A stretch of 64,000 nt of DNA from Gracilibacillus timonensis (GCF_900086715.1 NZ_FLKH01000012.1:434001-498000); one strand, 5' to 3'; positions 1-8,923 are shown, numbered from the stretch's first letter. The notes: generated by a model not told the origin, from the sequence alone. Made by a program: numbers and translations.

Positions 1-2
1 CA

Positions 3-68
3 GGTGCCAATACTTATATCACGGGACAGACATTAGTTGTAGACGGTGGTTCCATGAAAGCTTTGTAA
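3..68 (+). CDS. SDR-family oxidoreductase, 3' end only
   Basis: Only the last 21 codons are inside the window. They read GANTYITGQTLVVDGGSMKA-L, the usual C-terminus of classical short-chain dehydrogenases (the ITGQ...VDGG motif). The upstream part, including the Rossmann fold and catalytic Tyr-Lys, lies outside, so the substrate cannot be named. FabG-like or glucose-dehydrogenase-like enzymes would both fit. A terminator follows directly. Confidence 0.8.
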   Translation, partial: GANTYITGQTLVVDGGSMKAL

Positions 69-77
69 GGATAAGGA

Positions 78-107
78 AAACCATCCGTATGTATGGCGGA
101 TGGTTTT
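78..107 (+). terminator. Rho-independent terminator after SDR gene
   Basis: AAACCATCCG pairs with CGGATGGTTT across a short loop and is followed by a T-rich run. It lies 10 bp after the SDR stop codon. Confidence 0.8.
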
Positions 108-131
108 TGTGTGTTTTTTAATTCACAATGG

Positions 132-160
132 TTGAAAAATCGTGTCATTCGTATTATGAT
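132..160 (+). promoter_or_regulatory. Sigma-A promoter for the tRNA pair
   Basis: TTGAAA (132-137), a 17-bp spacer and TATGAT (155-160) lie about 20 bp before tRNA-Thr. Each hexamer is 5/6 to consensus. Confidence 0.65.
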
Positions 161-180
161 ATTTCTTGTGGTTAAAACAT

Positions 181-253
181 GCTGGTGTAGCACAGTTGGC
201 AGTGCACTTCTCTCGTAAAGAAGGGGTCGGAGGTTCGAGTCCTCTCATCAGCA
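181..253 (+). tRNA. tRNA-Thr (CGU anticodon)
   Basis: This is a 73-nt cloverleaf. The acceptor stem GCTGGTG/CATCAGC has one G-U pair, the T arm contains GGTTCGAGTCC, and the anticodon stem CTTCT/AGAAG encloses the loop CTCGTAA, giving anticodon CGU. The discriminator is A and CCA is not encoded. A serine tRNA follows 59 nt later and is probably co-transcribed. Confidence 0.93.
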
Positions 254-312
254 TTTGGCTAACCAAGCTTATATTACCGAAGTGCGGTGATAAGCAATGA
301 CCATCAATAATT

Positions 313-405
313 GGAGAAGTACCCAAGCTCGGCTGAAGGGGGCGCACTCGAAATGCGTTAGGGCGTGCAAGCGTCGCGTGGGTTCGAATCCCACCTTCTC
401 CGCCA
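313..405 (+). tRNA. tRNA-Ser (CGA anticodon)
   Basis: The acceptor stem GGAGAAG/CTTCTCC and a T arm with GGTTCGAATCC are present. A long class II variable arm identifies the serine type. The anticodon loop CTCGAAA gives CGA. The 3' CCA is encoded (403-405), unlike the neighbouring tRNA-Thr. Confidence 0.93.
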
Positions 406-433
406 TACATACCTTGCCGCATTTTTTATCCCT

Positions 434-946
434 CTATTTCTTTGTAAAACATAACCTTATTTTTTCGCCGATCTTATCACTTTTTTCTTCATCAAGATAA
501 ACCTCCCAAGGCTCTGCAATTTCCAATGTGAATTTCTTTGGTACTTTTTTATTCATTGGAATGAGAATAAATGCCTCGACTACTTCATCAGGTGCCGATT
601 CTTCAATCGCATAGGCTAAGTCTGTTTCTGTCTGTTCTTGTCGCTTTGTTATGATTTTTACGTCTCCGTTGAAATGAATGTTTGTCGCTGTGAGATTGAT
701 CGTTTCTCCTACAAGGGTGATATGATTCTTTTGGTTATGTAAGGATCTTACGGCAAGAACCGAAAATTGGAATGCATAGTGATCAAAATAAACGCAATTA
801 AAACCATTTTCATCAGTGATGTTCGTTTGATAAGTATGAACGATTTTATACTTGTCCTGCCATTCATCCACAAAGTAATCGTACTTGTTCTTGGTATGCC
901 CAAATTCCATGGTGGAATCGGTCACCCATTTTTTTTGGAATAACAT
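434..946 (-). CDS. Conserved-looking protein of unknown function
   Basis: This is a 170-residue protein with no signal peptide or membrane segment and an acidic C-terminal half. I do not recognise the family. The alternation of beta-type stretches (for example ITLVGETINLTATNI, and a proline-rich IPMNKKVPKKF segment) suggests a mostly beta soluble protein. The start is supported by AAGAAAGGAT just upstream of the ATG. It is monocistronic, convergent with the tRNAs and separated from pbpC by about 230 bp with its own terminator. No function is inferred. Confidence 0.65.
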   Translation of the reverse strand: MLFQKKWVTDSTMEFGHTKNKYDYFVDEWQDKYKIVHTYQTNITDENGFNCVYFDHYAFQFSVLAVRSLHNQKNHITLVGETINLTATNIHFNGDVKIITKRQEQTETDLAYAIEESAPDEVVEAFILIPMNKKVPKKFTLEIAEPWEVYLDEEKSDKIGEKIRLCFTKK

Positions 947-1121
947 TGGTATATCCTTTCTTTAATAAAATACACATAGGAAAATTGTATCATATCAATA
1001 GATAAAAAAACAGCTGTCTATTTATGCAAGAAGAAGGCATCAAACCAACCTTTATTGCAAAATCACGCTTGTTATGAAACTGCCGATAGTTTGCATGACG
1101 TAAACGATCCGGATTGTTACC

Positions 1122-1170
1122 AAAAAAAGCTACTTCATGGCAGCGATCATGCCTGCCATAAAGCAGCTTT
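1122..1170 (-). terminator. Terminator after pbpC (minus strand)
   Basis: AAAGCT...ATGGCAG pairs with CTGCCAT...AGCTTT, with an internal bulge. On the minus strand it ends in a T7 run. It lies 11-59 bp beyond the pbpC stop. Confidence 0.8.
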
Positions 1171-1180
1171 CTACTTTTCT

Positions 1181-3184
1181 TTATTCACTTAATACCCGAC
1201 CGACCTTTTCGGCGACGTAACCACTGCCGCCATTTTGATTTTCGATATGTTCTACCATCATTGCAACGATCAGGTTTTCATCTTCAGGATAACCGACAAA
1301 CCAGCCATTCTCTGCTGCGCCTTCTTCATCCAATGATTGCTTCAATTCAGCCGTTCCCGTTTTGCCTAATATTGTTTTTTCTTCTATATTTGCTGGACTC
1401 CCTGTTCCTTCAGTGACAACACCACGCAGGGCATCATTCATAAGTGCGACATTGTCTTCTGATAGAAGATTCTCTTTCCAATTTACCCCTTGCTCCTCAT
1501 CGGATAACAAGGTCGGTTGAATCATGTTCCCGTTATTTTTAAAGATCGAATAACTAGTGGCCAAGTGCAAGGCACTCATTTCAATTTGACCTTGACCATA
1601 GCTTGTATCTGCGAGCAATACTTCATTATCCAAGCTTCCATCTGCAGAGATGGTGCTAGAGGTGATCGGATAGGTGTAAGGCAGATCTTCTCCAATACCA
1701 AACTGTTGCAATCCTTCTACAAAAGTTTCTGCCCCCATGTCAATCGCCTGCATAGCAAAATAGATATTGTCTGAACGGACCAGTGCGTCCCTTAAATCAA
1801 CAGGACCGTTTGATTCAGAAACACGACGTACGGAGTAATCACCCCAGTTTTCTTTCTGCCAAGTAAGTCCATTGATGGTGATTCCTTCATTTGGGTCCAG
1901 ACTGCCATTCTGTAAACCGATTGCACTAGTAACAGGTTTAAAGGCAGACCCTGGGGCGAATGTAGCAGCAAAACGGTTCAATAAAGGGTTTTGCTCATCA
2001 TTTTGCCATTCTTCCCATTGTTCATTGCTTAATCCATATAGAAAGGCATGCGGATCAAAGGCGGGACTGCTAACTAATGCGAGTGTTTCTCCGGTAGTAG
2101 GATCAATTGCCGCTGCAGTTCCAGCATCATCGCCTAACGACTCAAAGATTTGCTGTTGGCGGCTAGCGTCGATGGTAAGTTGAACATCCTCACCGTCTTG
2201 CACTTCTTGCTCCGCCAGCACAATCGGATCTTCGCCCTCTTTGTTCACTACGATTTGCACGCCATTTTGTCCGTGCAGTTCTTCTTCAAATAATTCTTCT
2301 AAACCTCGATAGCCGACTAAATCATTTTGCGAATATATACTAGAATCAAGTTCCTCCAATTTTTCAGCTGTTACCGGTGCGATATACCCGGTTAAGTGGG
2401 CGGCTGCTTCACCTAAAGGATAAACCCGGCCAGTTGTTGATTGGTAGGTGAGGGCCTCGACAGATTGTATAGCTTCCTCCAAATTTTCCCCAAGCGACGG
2501 GAATACCTTCAATGGAACGAACGTATCGGAAGTAACCCAATCAGCACTCAAGGCCTGATCGATCTCGTCCACGGAAATATCCAGCGCTTCAGCGATGGTC
2601 TCTTTTTCTGCTACTTCATCACTGAAAAGGCCAGGCTGTACCCCTAATTCATAGACCTCATCATTGATAGCTAGCCCTTCTTGATTTCGGTCGAAAATTT
2701 CACCCCGAGTAGCCTCTATGTTATCGATGCCGATCTCACCACCATCTGCCAGCTCTGGAAAAATCAAACCCGGGTTCCAGTTGACGACCCAATCGATTTG
2801 TTCCTCACCGTCAATCGTTTCGGTCGTTTTGACCATCTCCACATCTGTTTCAAAAGAAATCGGACCGGCAAATGTATCCATGCTGACTTGTATAGGGAAA
2901 GCCTGCGATTCGATTTCCTCTAAATCGCGTTCTTCCTCATCGACTTCTGCCTCAAAGGAAACGTCTAGATTTTCTACCTCCACATCCTGATAAATCTTTT
3001 CATAACGATTGAATGCTTCTCCCTCGACATCTTCTGGAACCATCGTATACATTTCCGTAAAATCTTGTTGATTCCAAAGATCTACATATTCTTGCAACTT
3101 GTCTTCCGGCTTGGCGATATCGTCATTGGAACAACCAACTAACGCTACCAAACCGAGGATGATAAGCCATGCTATTTTTTTCAT
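1181..3184 (-). CDS. pbpC: Penicillin-binding protein 3-type D,D-transpeptidase (MecA-like)
   Basis: This 667-residue class B PBP cross-links peptidoglycan on the outside of the membrane. Visible parts are a lipoprotein signal with lipobox LVGC near residue 18, an NTF2-like MecA N-terminal domain (about 30-145), a PBP dimerisation domain (about 150-330) and a transpeptidase domain. The catalytic motifs are intact: SAFK with nucleophile Ser413, SDN at 471-473 and KTG at 608-610. Length and layout match B. subtilis PbpC (PBP3), of the same family as staphylococcal PBP2a, so low beta-lactam affinity is possible but not shown. It lies downstream of a sortase on the same strand, with a terminator between them. 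Confidence 0.92.
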   Translation of the reverse strand: MKKIAWLIILGLVALVGCSNDDIAKPEDKLQEYVDLWNQQDFTEMYTMVPEDVEGEAFNRYEKIYQDVEVENLDVSFEAEVDEEERDLEEIESQAFPIQVSMDTFAGPISFETDVEMVKTTETIDGEEQIDWVVNWNPGLIFPELADGGEIGIDNIEATRGEIFDRNQEGLAINDEVYELGVQPGLFSDEVAEKETIAEALDISVDEIDQALSADWVTSDTFVPLKVFPSLGENLEEAIQSVEALTYQSTTGRVYPLGEAAAHLTGYIAPVTAEKLEELDSSIYSQNDLVGYRGLEELFEEELHGQNGVQIVVNKEGEDPIVLAEQEVQDGEDVQLTIDASRQQQIFESLGDDAGTAAAIDPTTGETLALVSSPAFDPHAFLYGLSNEQWEEWQNDEQNPLLNRFAATFAPGSAFKPVTSAIGLQNGSLDPNEGITINGLTWQKENWGDYSVRRVSESNGPVDLRDALVRSDNIYFAMQAIDMGAETFVEGLQQFGIGEDLPYTYPITSSTISADGSLDNEVLLADTSYGQGQIEMSALHLATSYSIFKNNGNMIQPTLLSDEEQGVNWKENLLSEDNVALMNDALRGVVTEGTGSPANIEEKTILGKTGTAELKQSLDEEGAAENGWFVGYPEDENLIVAMMVEHIENQNGGSGYVAEKVGRVLSE

Positions 3185-3214
3185 ATGTTTTCCCCCTCAT
3201 CTGTCTATTCAAAA

Positions 3215-3252
3215 GAAAAAGCGTATTGCTTCATTTGATCAATACGCTTTTT
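3215..3252 (-). terminator. Terminator after the sortase gene (minus strand)
   Basis: AAAAAGCGTATTG pairs perfectly with CAATACGCTTTTT. It lies between the sortase stop and the pbpC start, so the two genes are probably separate transcripts. Confidence 0.85.
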
Positions 3253-3256
3253 ACCA

Positions 3257-3832
3257 CTAAATTGGTTTTGCATAAATAATGTATCGGTCCGGTGCATTCC
3301 CAACAAAGGAAAAAGGATAGCAGGTAGTGATTACAAGTTCTTCATCTGGGGCAGTAGATTTAATGATGGAAGTATCCTCCGCGTCAACGATTTTGGAGTC
3401 GACCATCTCATATTCAAAGGATCCGTATTCTAAATGAACGATAAAGGTATCGCCAACCTCTACGTCCCCCAAACTGCGAAAAACGGTATCCCGATGTCCA
3501 GATAAGACGATTTGATCATTTTGTTCAGGATATGCAGAGCCGAGATAGTGCCCCACTCCTTTGTCTAAATCATCTGGGTCGGTGCCCTCAACAATAGGTA
3601 GTTCTGCCTCTAATGTTGGGATTTCCAATATACCTACTGTTTCATTCATATCAGGTTCAAATTCCTCTGGTGTGGTTCGTTCGGCTTCATCCTGTTTGGA
3701 GGAGCGTTCGATCAGAGACTGAGCTTCTGTCATCGCTTGCTTTTCGGCTGCTTGTATCTTGAAATACTGATAGCCACCAACGCTTAACAAAACAACGCCA
3801 ACTAACATCAACAAAAATGCCAACTTTTTCAT
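3257..3832 (-). CDS. Class D sortase (LPXTG transpeptidase)
   Basis: This 191-residue membrane-anchored cysteine transpeptidase has an N-terminal hydrophobic anchor (residues 4-22), an acidic linker and a sortase barrel. The catalytic triad is visible: His113 in LSGHRDT, Cys171 in VITTCYPF and Arg183 in APDRYI. The SGHRDTVF and TTCYPF contexts are typical of class D enzymes such as B. subtilis YhcS. No protein in this window carries an obvious C-terminal LPXTG-type sorting signal, so its substrates must be encoded elsewhere. The next gene on the same strand is a PBP. Confidence 0.9.
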   Translation of the reverse strand: MKKLAFLLMLVGVVLLSVGGYQYFKIQAAEKQAMTEAQSLIERSSKQDEAERTTPEEFEPDMNETVGILEIPTLEAELPIVEGTDPDDLDKGVGHYLGSAYPEQNDQIVLSGHRDTVFRSLGDVEVGDTFIVHLEYGSFEYEMVDSKIVDAEDTSIIKSTAPDEELVITTCYPFSFVGNAPDRYIIYAKPI

Positions 3833-4312
3833 ATGTACACCTCATTTAGTCTAATCATGCACAAACTTATCCTTATTTTATCAATGACTAGCGTTTTTTT
3901 CAATCTCGACTAGGGAAAAAGTACAATATTTTACTTTCGAATTCCCTTGAGAAATGGAAGACAATTTGTTCAATCGGGAACTAATTTCAAAATAAGGAAC
4001 AGAAATGACGGACAAAATCCAACTGCTTTCTATCGTATTACTATCTTGTCGCTAAAAAATAGAAGCTTATACTGGTGTAGAGGCTGCCTGGAATGGTTGT
4101 GCAGCACCAAAGGAGCCAGGAAATTCGCTTGCTATAAGCGTATGAACATATCTTTTTGCATCCTCTATTAAAATAGTGTATAGTTTTCTTTGTGCGTAAA
4201 TGTGAAAAAATTATCATGTTTTAATAGAAAATGAAGTGGTATAACTAGAGTAGTTACGAAAAGGACGCGACGGACATAATATATTCATAGAACAGCTAAG
4301 GAGATGAGGAAT
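3833..4312. other. 480-bp gap without a recognised gene
   Basis: This is the divergent region between the sortase and the small ORF at 4313. It is AT-rich at both ends with a more mixed-composition middle (4070-4140). An open frame at 3947-4171 lacks a ribosome binding site and has unlikely composition, so I do not call it. I see no convincing riboswitch or RNA gene. Confidence 0.4.
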
Positions 4313-4459
4313 TTGACAGAACAAGAGGTGTACCGTTCCATTTTGCAAAGGATGTTAGATCAAACCGAAGAGCAATTAATCGATAACCCCAAAGATTTTC
4401 TTCATCAATTAACGCAAGAGATTAAAGCGACGAGTACGTTTACAACTGAAAAGCATTAA
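4313..4459 (+). CDS. Small acidic protein of unknown function (48 aa, TTG start)
   Basis: This short frame begins with TTG, well spaced after AAGGAGATGAGGA, and reads MTEQEVYRSILQRMLDQTEE..., ending TFTTEKH. It looks like a soluble helical peptide with charged heptad-like spacing. It is followed by its own hairpin terminator and stands alone between the divergent sortase and the convergent yvyE. I do not recognise the family. The strong Shine-Dalgarno and dedicated terminator are the main evidence that it is real. Confidence 0.55.
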   Translation: MTEQEVYRSILQRMLDQTEEQLIDNPKDFLHQLTQEIKATSTFTTEKH

Positions 4460-4465
4460 TTCATT

Positions 4466-4525
4466 AAACATGCTATCCAGATGAAAGAACGAGACGTTTT
4501 TCCATTCTGTATAGCATGTTTATTT
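4466..4525 (+). terminator. Hairpin terminator after small ORF
   Basis: AAACATGCTAT pairs perfectly with ATAGCATGTTT, enclosing a long loop with a secondary CAGAT/ATTCTG pairing. It is followed by TATTTT. Confidence 0.65.
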
Positions 4526-4610
4526 TGAACAAAGCGTGGGCTGTGGGTTTACATTTGATTAATTTTCCTCTTCCGAAATGAGGCTTCACGTTATTTCCCG
4601 GGGAATAAAA

Positions 4611-5258
4611 TCAGGAGGTCGGAACGTCTATTTCGACATATGTAGCTCCTTCTTCTTGTATCTCCTGTTTTCCACTTGTCTGGTTCATGATCCAGTCTTG
4701 GAAGCTATCTTCCTCTCCAGCTTGCACACGGACATGAAAGGTTACTTGATCGGTATAGTCAATATCACCTAACAAATAATGGGCTTGACGTAATTCATTT
4801 TCGATTTTGCCAAGCAATGTGTAATCTACAGTTACTGCAAAGCCGGACATTTGTTTTCTTTCAACGATTCCAGTTTGGTTGATCGCTAACGTAGTTGTAC
4901 TGGCATATGCGCGTATTAAACCTCCGGCACCAAGTTTAATACCGCCAAAATACCTGGTTACCACCACGACTGTATCCTTTAACTGGCGCTTTTTAAGGAC
5001 TTCCAAGATGGGTACTCCTGCTGTTCCGCTTGGTTCTCCATCATCATTTGCCTTTTGAATCTGATCATGTTCCCCAATCATATATGCCGAACAATTATGA
5101 GTGGCATCGGCATGCTTCTTTTTAATCTCTTGGATAAACTGTTGTGCTTCCTCTTCAGATGTCACTCGCTTGACATATCCAATGAATCTGGATTTTTGGA
5201 TAACTTGTTCCTCTGAACCTTGTGTCTTCACCGTAAAATAATTTGCTAGCATCGGCAC
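4611..5258 (-). CDS. yvyE: YvyE / YigZ family protein (IMPACT, UPF0029)
   Basis: This 215-residue protein has the IMPACT N-terminal signature: KSRFIGYV near residue 24, THNCSAY, DDGEPSGTAG and VTRYFGGIKLGAGGLIRAY. A ferredoxin-like C-terminal domain follows. Its molecular role is poorly defined; eukaryotic IMPACT affects translation control, and the bacterial members are widely conserved. Position next to degS matches B. subtilis, where yvyE is divergent from degS. A second in-frame ATG two codons in (MLANYF) is an equally good start. Confidence 0.9.
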   Translation of the reverse strand: MPMLANYFTVKTQGSEEQVIQKSRFIGYVKRVTSEEEAQQFIQEIKKKHADATHNCSAYMIGEHDQIQKANDDGEPSGTAGVPILEVLKKRQLKDTVVVVTRYFGGIKLGAGGLIRAYASTTTLAINQTGIVERKQMSGFAVTVDYTLLGKIENELRQAHYLLGDIDYTDQVTFHVRVQAGEEDSFQDWIMNQTSGKQEIQEEGATYVEIDVPTS

Positions 5259-5432
5259 TTCCTCCTTTTATTTTTGAGAAATATGTGTAAACTATTATTG
5301 AATGAATTTTTAATTTATAGACAGTCAGTGTACAATGTACCTAATAGGAAGTAAAGAATATTGTAACGCACCCCTAAAAAGGAACTAAACATTTCGTATT
5401 GTATGAATGACATTAGATAGAGAGGTTTTCTT

Positions 5433-6578
5433 ATGGTAAATAATGACCGTAAACTAGACTATATAATAGATGAGATGGTGAATACAGTAGAAAACAGTAA
5501 GGATGAAGTTTTTGGTATTGCGGAAGAGTCTAGAAAAGAATATGAATTATTAACGGAAGAGCTGGCAAGTTTGAAACATTCCGTGCTCGAAAAAATCCGA
5601 GAGAATGAACAACTGGATAAACAGTCTGCCTTATCCAGACAACATCTGGCAGAAGTGAGCAAGAATTTTCGTGACTATTCAGAGGATACGATTAAAGAAG
5701 CATATGATAGGGCCCACAAATACCAAACCGCCTTACAAGTCAATCGTGATAAGGAACAAATCTTGCGAAAGAGAAGAGATGAAATTGAATTACGCCTCAA
5801 ATCTATGGAGCACATGGTGGAACGTGCCGATGGTCTAGCAGGAAAAATCTCCATCGTGTTGAATTATTTGAATGATGACTTTAAGCATGTGTCCGATATC
5901 ATTCAAGACGCCCATGCCAAACAACAATTTGGTTTGAAAATTATTGAAGCACAAGAAGAAGAGAGAAGAAGGATTTCTCGAGAAATTCATGATGGGCCGG
6001 CCCAAATGCTTGCTAATATTATGCTGCGATCGGAAATCGTTGGTCGTACATATAAAAAAGGAGACGTGGAAAGTGCCGTTTCTGAAATGCGTAATGTCCG
6101 TTCCTTAATCAAGGATTCTTTACACGAAGTAAGGAGGATTATTTATGATCTTAGGCCAATGGCATTAGATGACCTTGGCTTAATCCCAACGATCAAGAAA
6201 TATATATCTACCTTGCATGATCAGCACGCAAACATCCATTTTTCATATAATGGCTCTTCGGACAGATTGGATAGTCAATATGAGGTAGCTCTATTTCGCT
6301 TAATACAAGAATCGATTCAAAATGCTATCAAACATGCAGAAGCGGATCAAATCAAGGTGCTTTTAGAGGTTTCTGCAGAAAAGGTGATTGTATTAGTAGA
6401 GGACGATGGGGAAGGTTTTGATCAAAATCAAAAAAAAGAAAAATCTTTTGGTTTAATAGGTATGCAAGAACGGGTAGAAATGCTTGAAGGCGAGATTAGA
6501 ATCAAGAGTCAAATCGCAAAAGGGACAAAAATCATGATAAAAATCCCGATTAAACAAAATATTGATACAGATATTTAA
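5433..6578 (+). CDS. degS: Two-component sensor histidine kinase DegS
   Basis: This 381-residue cytoplasmic kinase phosphorylates DegU. It has no membrane segments. A long N-terminal coiled-coil sensor region (about 20-175) precedes a HisKA_3 dimerisation domain with phospho-acceptor His186 in the REIHDGPAQ motif, and a HATPase domain with NAIKHA (N box) and VEDDGEGFD/FGLIGMQERVE (G boxes). The length is close to B. subtilis DegS (385). degU follows 86 bp later, with a possible promoter in the gap. In Bacillus this pair controls exoenzymes, competence and flagellar gene expression, matching the genes downstream. Confidence 0.96.
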   Translation: MVNNDRKLDYIIDEMVNTVENSKDEVFGIAEESRKEYELLTEELASLKHSVLEKIRENEQLDKQSALSRQHLAEVSKNFRDYSEDTIKEAYDRAHKYQTALQVNRDKEQILRKRRDEIELRLKSMEHMVERADGLAGKISIVLNYLNDDFKHVSDIIQDAHAKQQFGLKIIEAQEEERRRISREIHDGPAQMLANIMLRSEIVGRTYKKGDVESAVSEMRNVRSLIKDSLHEVRRIIYDLRPMALDDLGLIPTIKKYISTLHDQHANIHFSYNGSSDRLDSQYEVALFRLIQESIQNAIKHAEADQIKVLLEVSAEKVIVLVEDDGEGFDQNQKKEKSFGLIGMQERVEMLEGEIRIKSQIAKGTKIMIKIPIKQNIDTDI

Positions 6579-6587
6579 TATTTCGTG

Positions 6588-6593
6588 TATAAT
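6588..6593 (+). promoter_or_regulatory. Possible -10 element of a degU-proximal promoter
   Basis: TATAAT lies in the degS-degU gap, with TTGATA 20 bp upstream, a longer spacing than ideal. B. subtilis degU also has its own promoters in this position. Weak evidence. Confidence 0.35.
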
Positions 6594-6664
6594 ATAAGAA
6601 CAAATCACAGTGAAATACAGAGAATAAACGCGAAAATTAAATATGAAAAGAGGAGGCTGTACAC

Positions 6665-7366
6665 ATGACAACAAATATTGTTTTGATTGATGACCACAAA
6701 TTATTTAGAGAAGGCGTAAAACGTATTTTAGAACTCGAAAATGACTTTACGATCTTGGCTGAGGGTGATGATGGCCATATGGCTGTGGAGTTAGTAAAAA
6801 AATATAAGCCGGATATTGTCTTAATGGATATTAATATGCCAGGCGTTAATGGTGTAGAGGCAACGGCAGAATTGTTGGAGCGTTATCCTGGCGTAAAGGT
6901 AATCATTCTGTCTATTCACGATGATGAGAATTATGTGACGCATGCATTAAAGTCAGGGGCTCAGGGATATTTGTTAAAAGAAATGGATTCTGATGCACTT
7001 ATTGACGCCATCACCGTTGTTTCAGAAGGTGGATCATACTTACATCCGAAAGTCACTCATAATTTGGTAAAGGAATACCGCAGACTTGTTTCAGAAGAAG
7101 ATTCATTATACGAAAATGATGATTCAGTAAACAAACTTAAAGAAATCGAGCACCGTAAGCCATTACACTTACTGACTAGACGTGAATGCCAAGTCTTGCA
7201 GTTATTGGCAGAAGGAAAGAGTAATAAAGGAATCTCTGAATCTTTATACATCAGTGAGAAGACGGTAAAGAACCATGTGAGTAGTATTTTACAGAAAATG
7301 AAGGTGAAAGACCGGACTCAGGCCGTTGTCATCGCGATTAAACAGGGCTGGGTAGAAATTCTATAA
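6665..7366 (+). CDS. degU: Response regulator DegU
   Basis: This 233-residue NarL/FixJ-type regulator has an N-terminal receiver domain (1-120) with acidic pocket DD at 9-10, phospho-acceptor Asp55 in VLMDINMPG and a conserved Lys in LLKEMD. A LuxR-type helix-turn-helix (about 165-228) contains [23 protein letters not shown]...[14 protein letters not shown] good ribosome site (GAGGAGG) precedes the ATG. As the partner of DegS it would control exoenzymes, biofilm, competence and flagellar genes. A terminator and a 51-bp repeat array follow. Confidence 0.96.
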   Translation: MTTNIVLIDDHKLFREGVKRILELENDFTILAEGDDGHMAVELVKKYKPDIVLMDINMPGVNGVEATAELLERYPGVKVIILSIHDDENYVTHALKSGAQGYLLKEMDSDALIDAITVVSEGGSYLHPKVTHNLVKEYRRLVSEEDSLYENDDSVNKLKEIEHRKPLHLLTRRECQVLQLLAEGKSNKGISESLYISEKTVKNHVSSILQKMKVKDRTQAVVIAIKQGWVEIL

Positions 7367-7509
7367 GATGAATGTACCAAAAGCAGATCAGTGCACCACG
7401 TGGTCCCGATAATATAAGAAAAGACTCGGACCACCAGTACCTGACCAGATTACGCTCGTCGTTGTGATAGATATAATCAGCTTCCTGAATATTTCTAGAA
7501 TATATGTAG

Positions 7510-7546
7510 AAAATAGCTCTTCGCTTTATGGAGGGCTATTTTTTTC
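7510..7546 (+). terminator. Terminator after degU
   Basis: AAATAGCTCT pairs with AGGGCTATTT around a short loop and runs into a T7 tract. It lies about 145 bp after the degU stop. Confidence 0.6.
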
Positions 7547-7558
7547 GTGGTGTGTAGT

Positions 7559-7866
7559 TGTCATCTCGGGAATGACGGCCAAAATAAGAGCGAATCTCGA
7601 AAAAACGCCGTCAATTTGGGAATGACGGCCAAAATAAGAGCAAATCTCGAAAAAACGTCCGTCATTTTGGGAATGACGGCCAAAATAAGAACGAATCTCG
7701 AAAAAACGTCCGTCATTTTGGGAATGACGGCCAAAATAAGAGCAAATCTCGAAAAAACGTCCGTCATTTTGGGAATGACGGCCAAAATAAGAGCGAATCT
7801 CGAAAAAACGTCCGTCATTTTGGGAATGACGGCCAAAATAAGAGCGAATCTCGAAAAAACGCCGCC
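7559..7866. repeat. Tandem array of 51-bp repeats (ATGACGG family), 6 units
   Basis: Units begin with AATGACGGCCAAAATAAGAG at 7571, 7621, 7672, 7723, 7774 and 7825, so spacings are 50 then 51 bp. Each unit carries an inverted repeat, ATGACGG near one end and CCGTCAT near the other. Because 51 is divisible by 3, both strands stay open. The resulting frames are low-complexity artefacts rather than genes. The array fills the degU-degV intergenic space. Confidence 0.95.
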
Positions 7867-8043
7867 TCCTCAGTAAACACCATCTCTCAAATGTTTACAT
7901 CATCGCCCACATTCCCCAAAAATTCTATGCCATTCACGCAACATGGAAATAAACCATGCACGAAAGACTAGGCAACGGAGAGAATATTAGGTAAAATAAA
8001 GAGAGAGAGTCTGACAAGTTCATAAAGGAGAGGTAGGTAGCTT

Positions 8044-8886
8044 ATGAGAGTGGCTGTTATTACGGACAGTACATCGTACATACCCGAATCAACAAGACAG
8101 GAATTAGACATCCATATGATTCCGTTAAGTGTGGTATTTGATTCGGAATCGTTTCGTGAAGAAATTGACATATCGACAGAAGATTTTTATCAAAAAGTAA
8201 GGGAAAGTGAACAACTGCCCAAGACATCCCAACCTGCCATTGGTGAAATGACGGATAAGCTCACACAATTGGCTGCGGAATATGATCAAGCAATATTTAT
8301 TACCCTTTCGAGTGGTATAAGTGGAACCTATCAATCAGCAGTTAGCGCCGGAGCGGCGATGGAAGATATAGAAGTCGTGACGTTTGACTCGGAAATCAGT
8401 TGCTTGGCACAAGGTTTTTATGTGCTGGAGGCAGCCAGGCTTGCGAAACAGGGACAAGATATCCAGGCGATGGTGGCAAGATTGGAGCAGATGAAAAAAT
8501 CCTTGCGTGCCTATTTTATGGTGGATGACTTAAATAATCTTCATCGCGGCGGACGACTGAATGGTGCCCAGGCAATACTCGGTAGTATGCTACAGGTCAA
8601 ACCCATCCTTCATTTTGAAAATACCAAGATTGTCCCCTTTGAAAAAATCCGCACTAAGAAAAAGGCAGTAAAACGGATGTTGGACTTATTCGATGAAGAC
8701 GCGAGAACAGGTGCTGTGATAGAGGCATCGGTGATTCATGCCAATAGAAAAGATGAAGCGGAAGCCCTACGACAGCAATTAATGGAACAATATCCACATG
8801 CCACTATTACGATTAGCTATGTCGGTCCAGTTATTGGCACGCATCTAGGTGAAGGTGCCATTGGCCTGACGTGGTATCAAAAATAA
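8044..8886 (+). CDS. DegV family fatty-acid-binding protein (YviA-like)
   Basis: This 280-residue protein has a DegV N-terminal signature (VITDSTSYIP), the TSQP motif, ITLSSGISGTYQSA and the C-terminal block GTHLGEGAIGLTWY. Family members bind fatty acids; several act as FakB-type lipid carriers for fatty acid kinase. Which chain type this one prefers cannot be read from sequence. It follows degU as in B. subtilis, separated here by the repeat array. The ATG has a GGAGAGGTAGGTAG leader. Confidence 0.93.
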   Translation: MRVAVITDSTSYIPESTRQELDIHMIPLSVVFDSESFREEIDISTEDFYQKVRESEQLPKTSQPAIGEMTDKLTQLAAEYDQAIFITLSSGISGTYQSAVSAGAAMEDIEVVTFDSEISCLAQGFYVLEAARLAKQGQDIQAMVARLEQMKKSLRAYFMVDDLNNLHRGGRLNGAQAILGSMLQVKPILHFENTKIVPFEKIRTKKKAVKRMLDLFDEDARTGAVIEASVIHANRKDEAEALRQQLMEQYPHATITISYVGPVIGTHLGEGAIGLTWYQK

Positions 8887-8894
8887 ATCCTGAT

Positions 8895-8923
8895 ATACTC
8901 GCAAGTTCACGGCTTGCGAGTAT
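8895..8923 (+). promoter_or_regulatory. Perfect 11-bp stem-loop between degV and comFA
   Basis: ATACTCGCAAG pairs with CTTGCGAGTAT around a 7-nt loop. There is no T-run, so it is not a standard terminator. It sits 13 bp before the comFA ribosome site and could affect mRNA stability or read-through. Confidence 0.5.

Noticed and set aside
123-422. Open frame across the two tRNA genes
   Set aside because: It is antisense to both tRNAs, a common false call.
4070-4140. Possible riboswitch-like GC-rich patch
   Set aside because: Pairings such as GGTG/CACC are short and match no known aptamer core.
3947-4171. Possible 74-residue gene
   Set aside because: No ribosome site, implausible Cys/Trp/Arg-rich composition, and no coding pattern.
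7547-7876. 109-codon open frame across the ATGACGG array, and similar frames on the other strand
   Set aside because: It exists because a 51-bp unit is a multiple of three. The protein would be a bare repeat with no ribosome site or homology.
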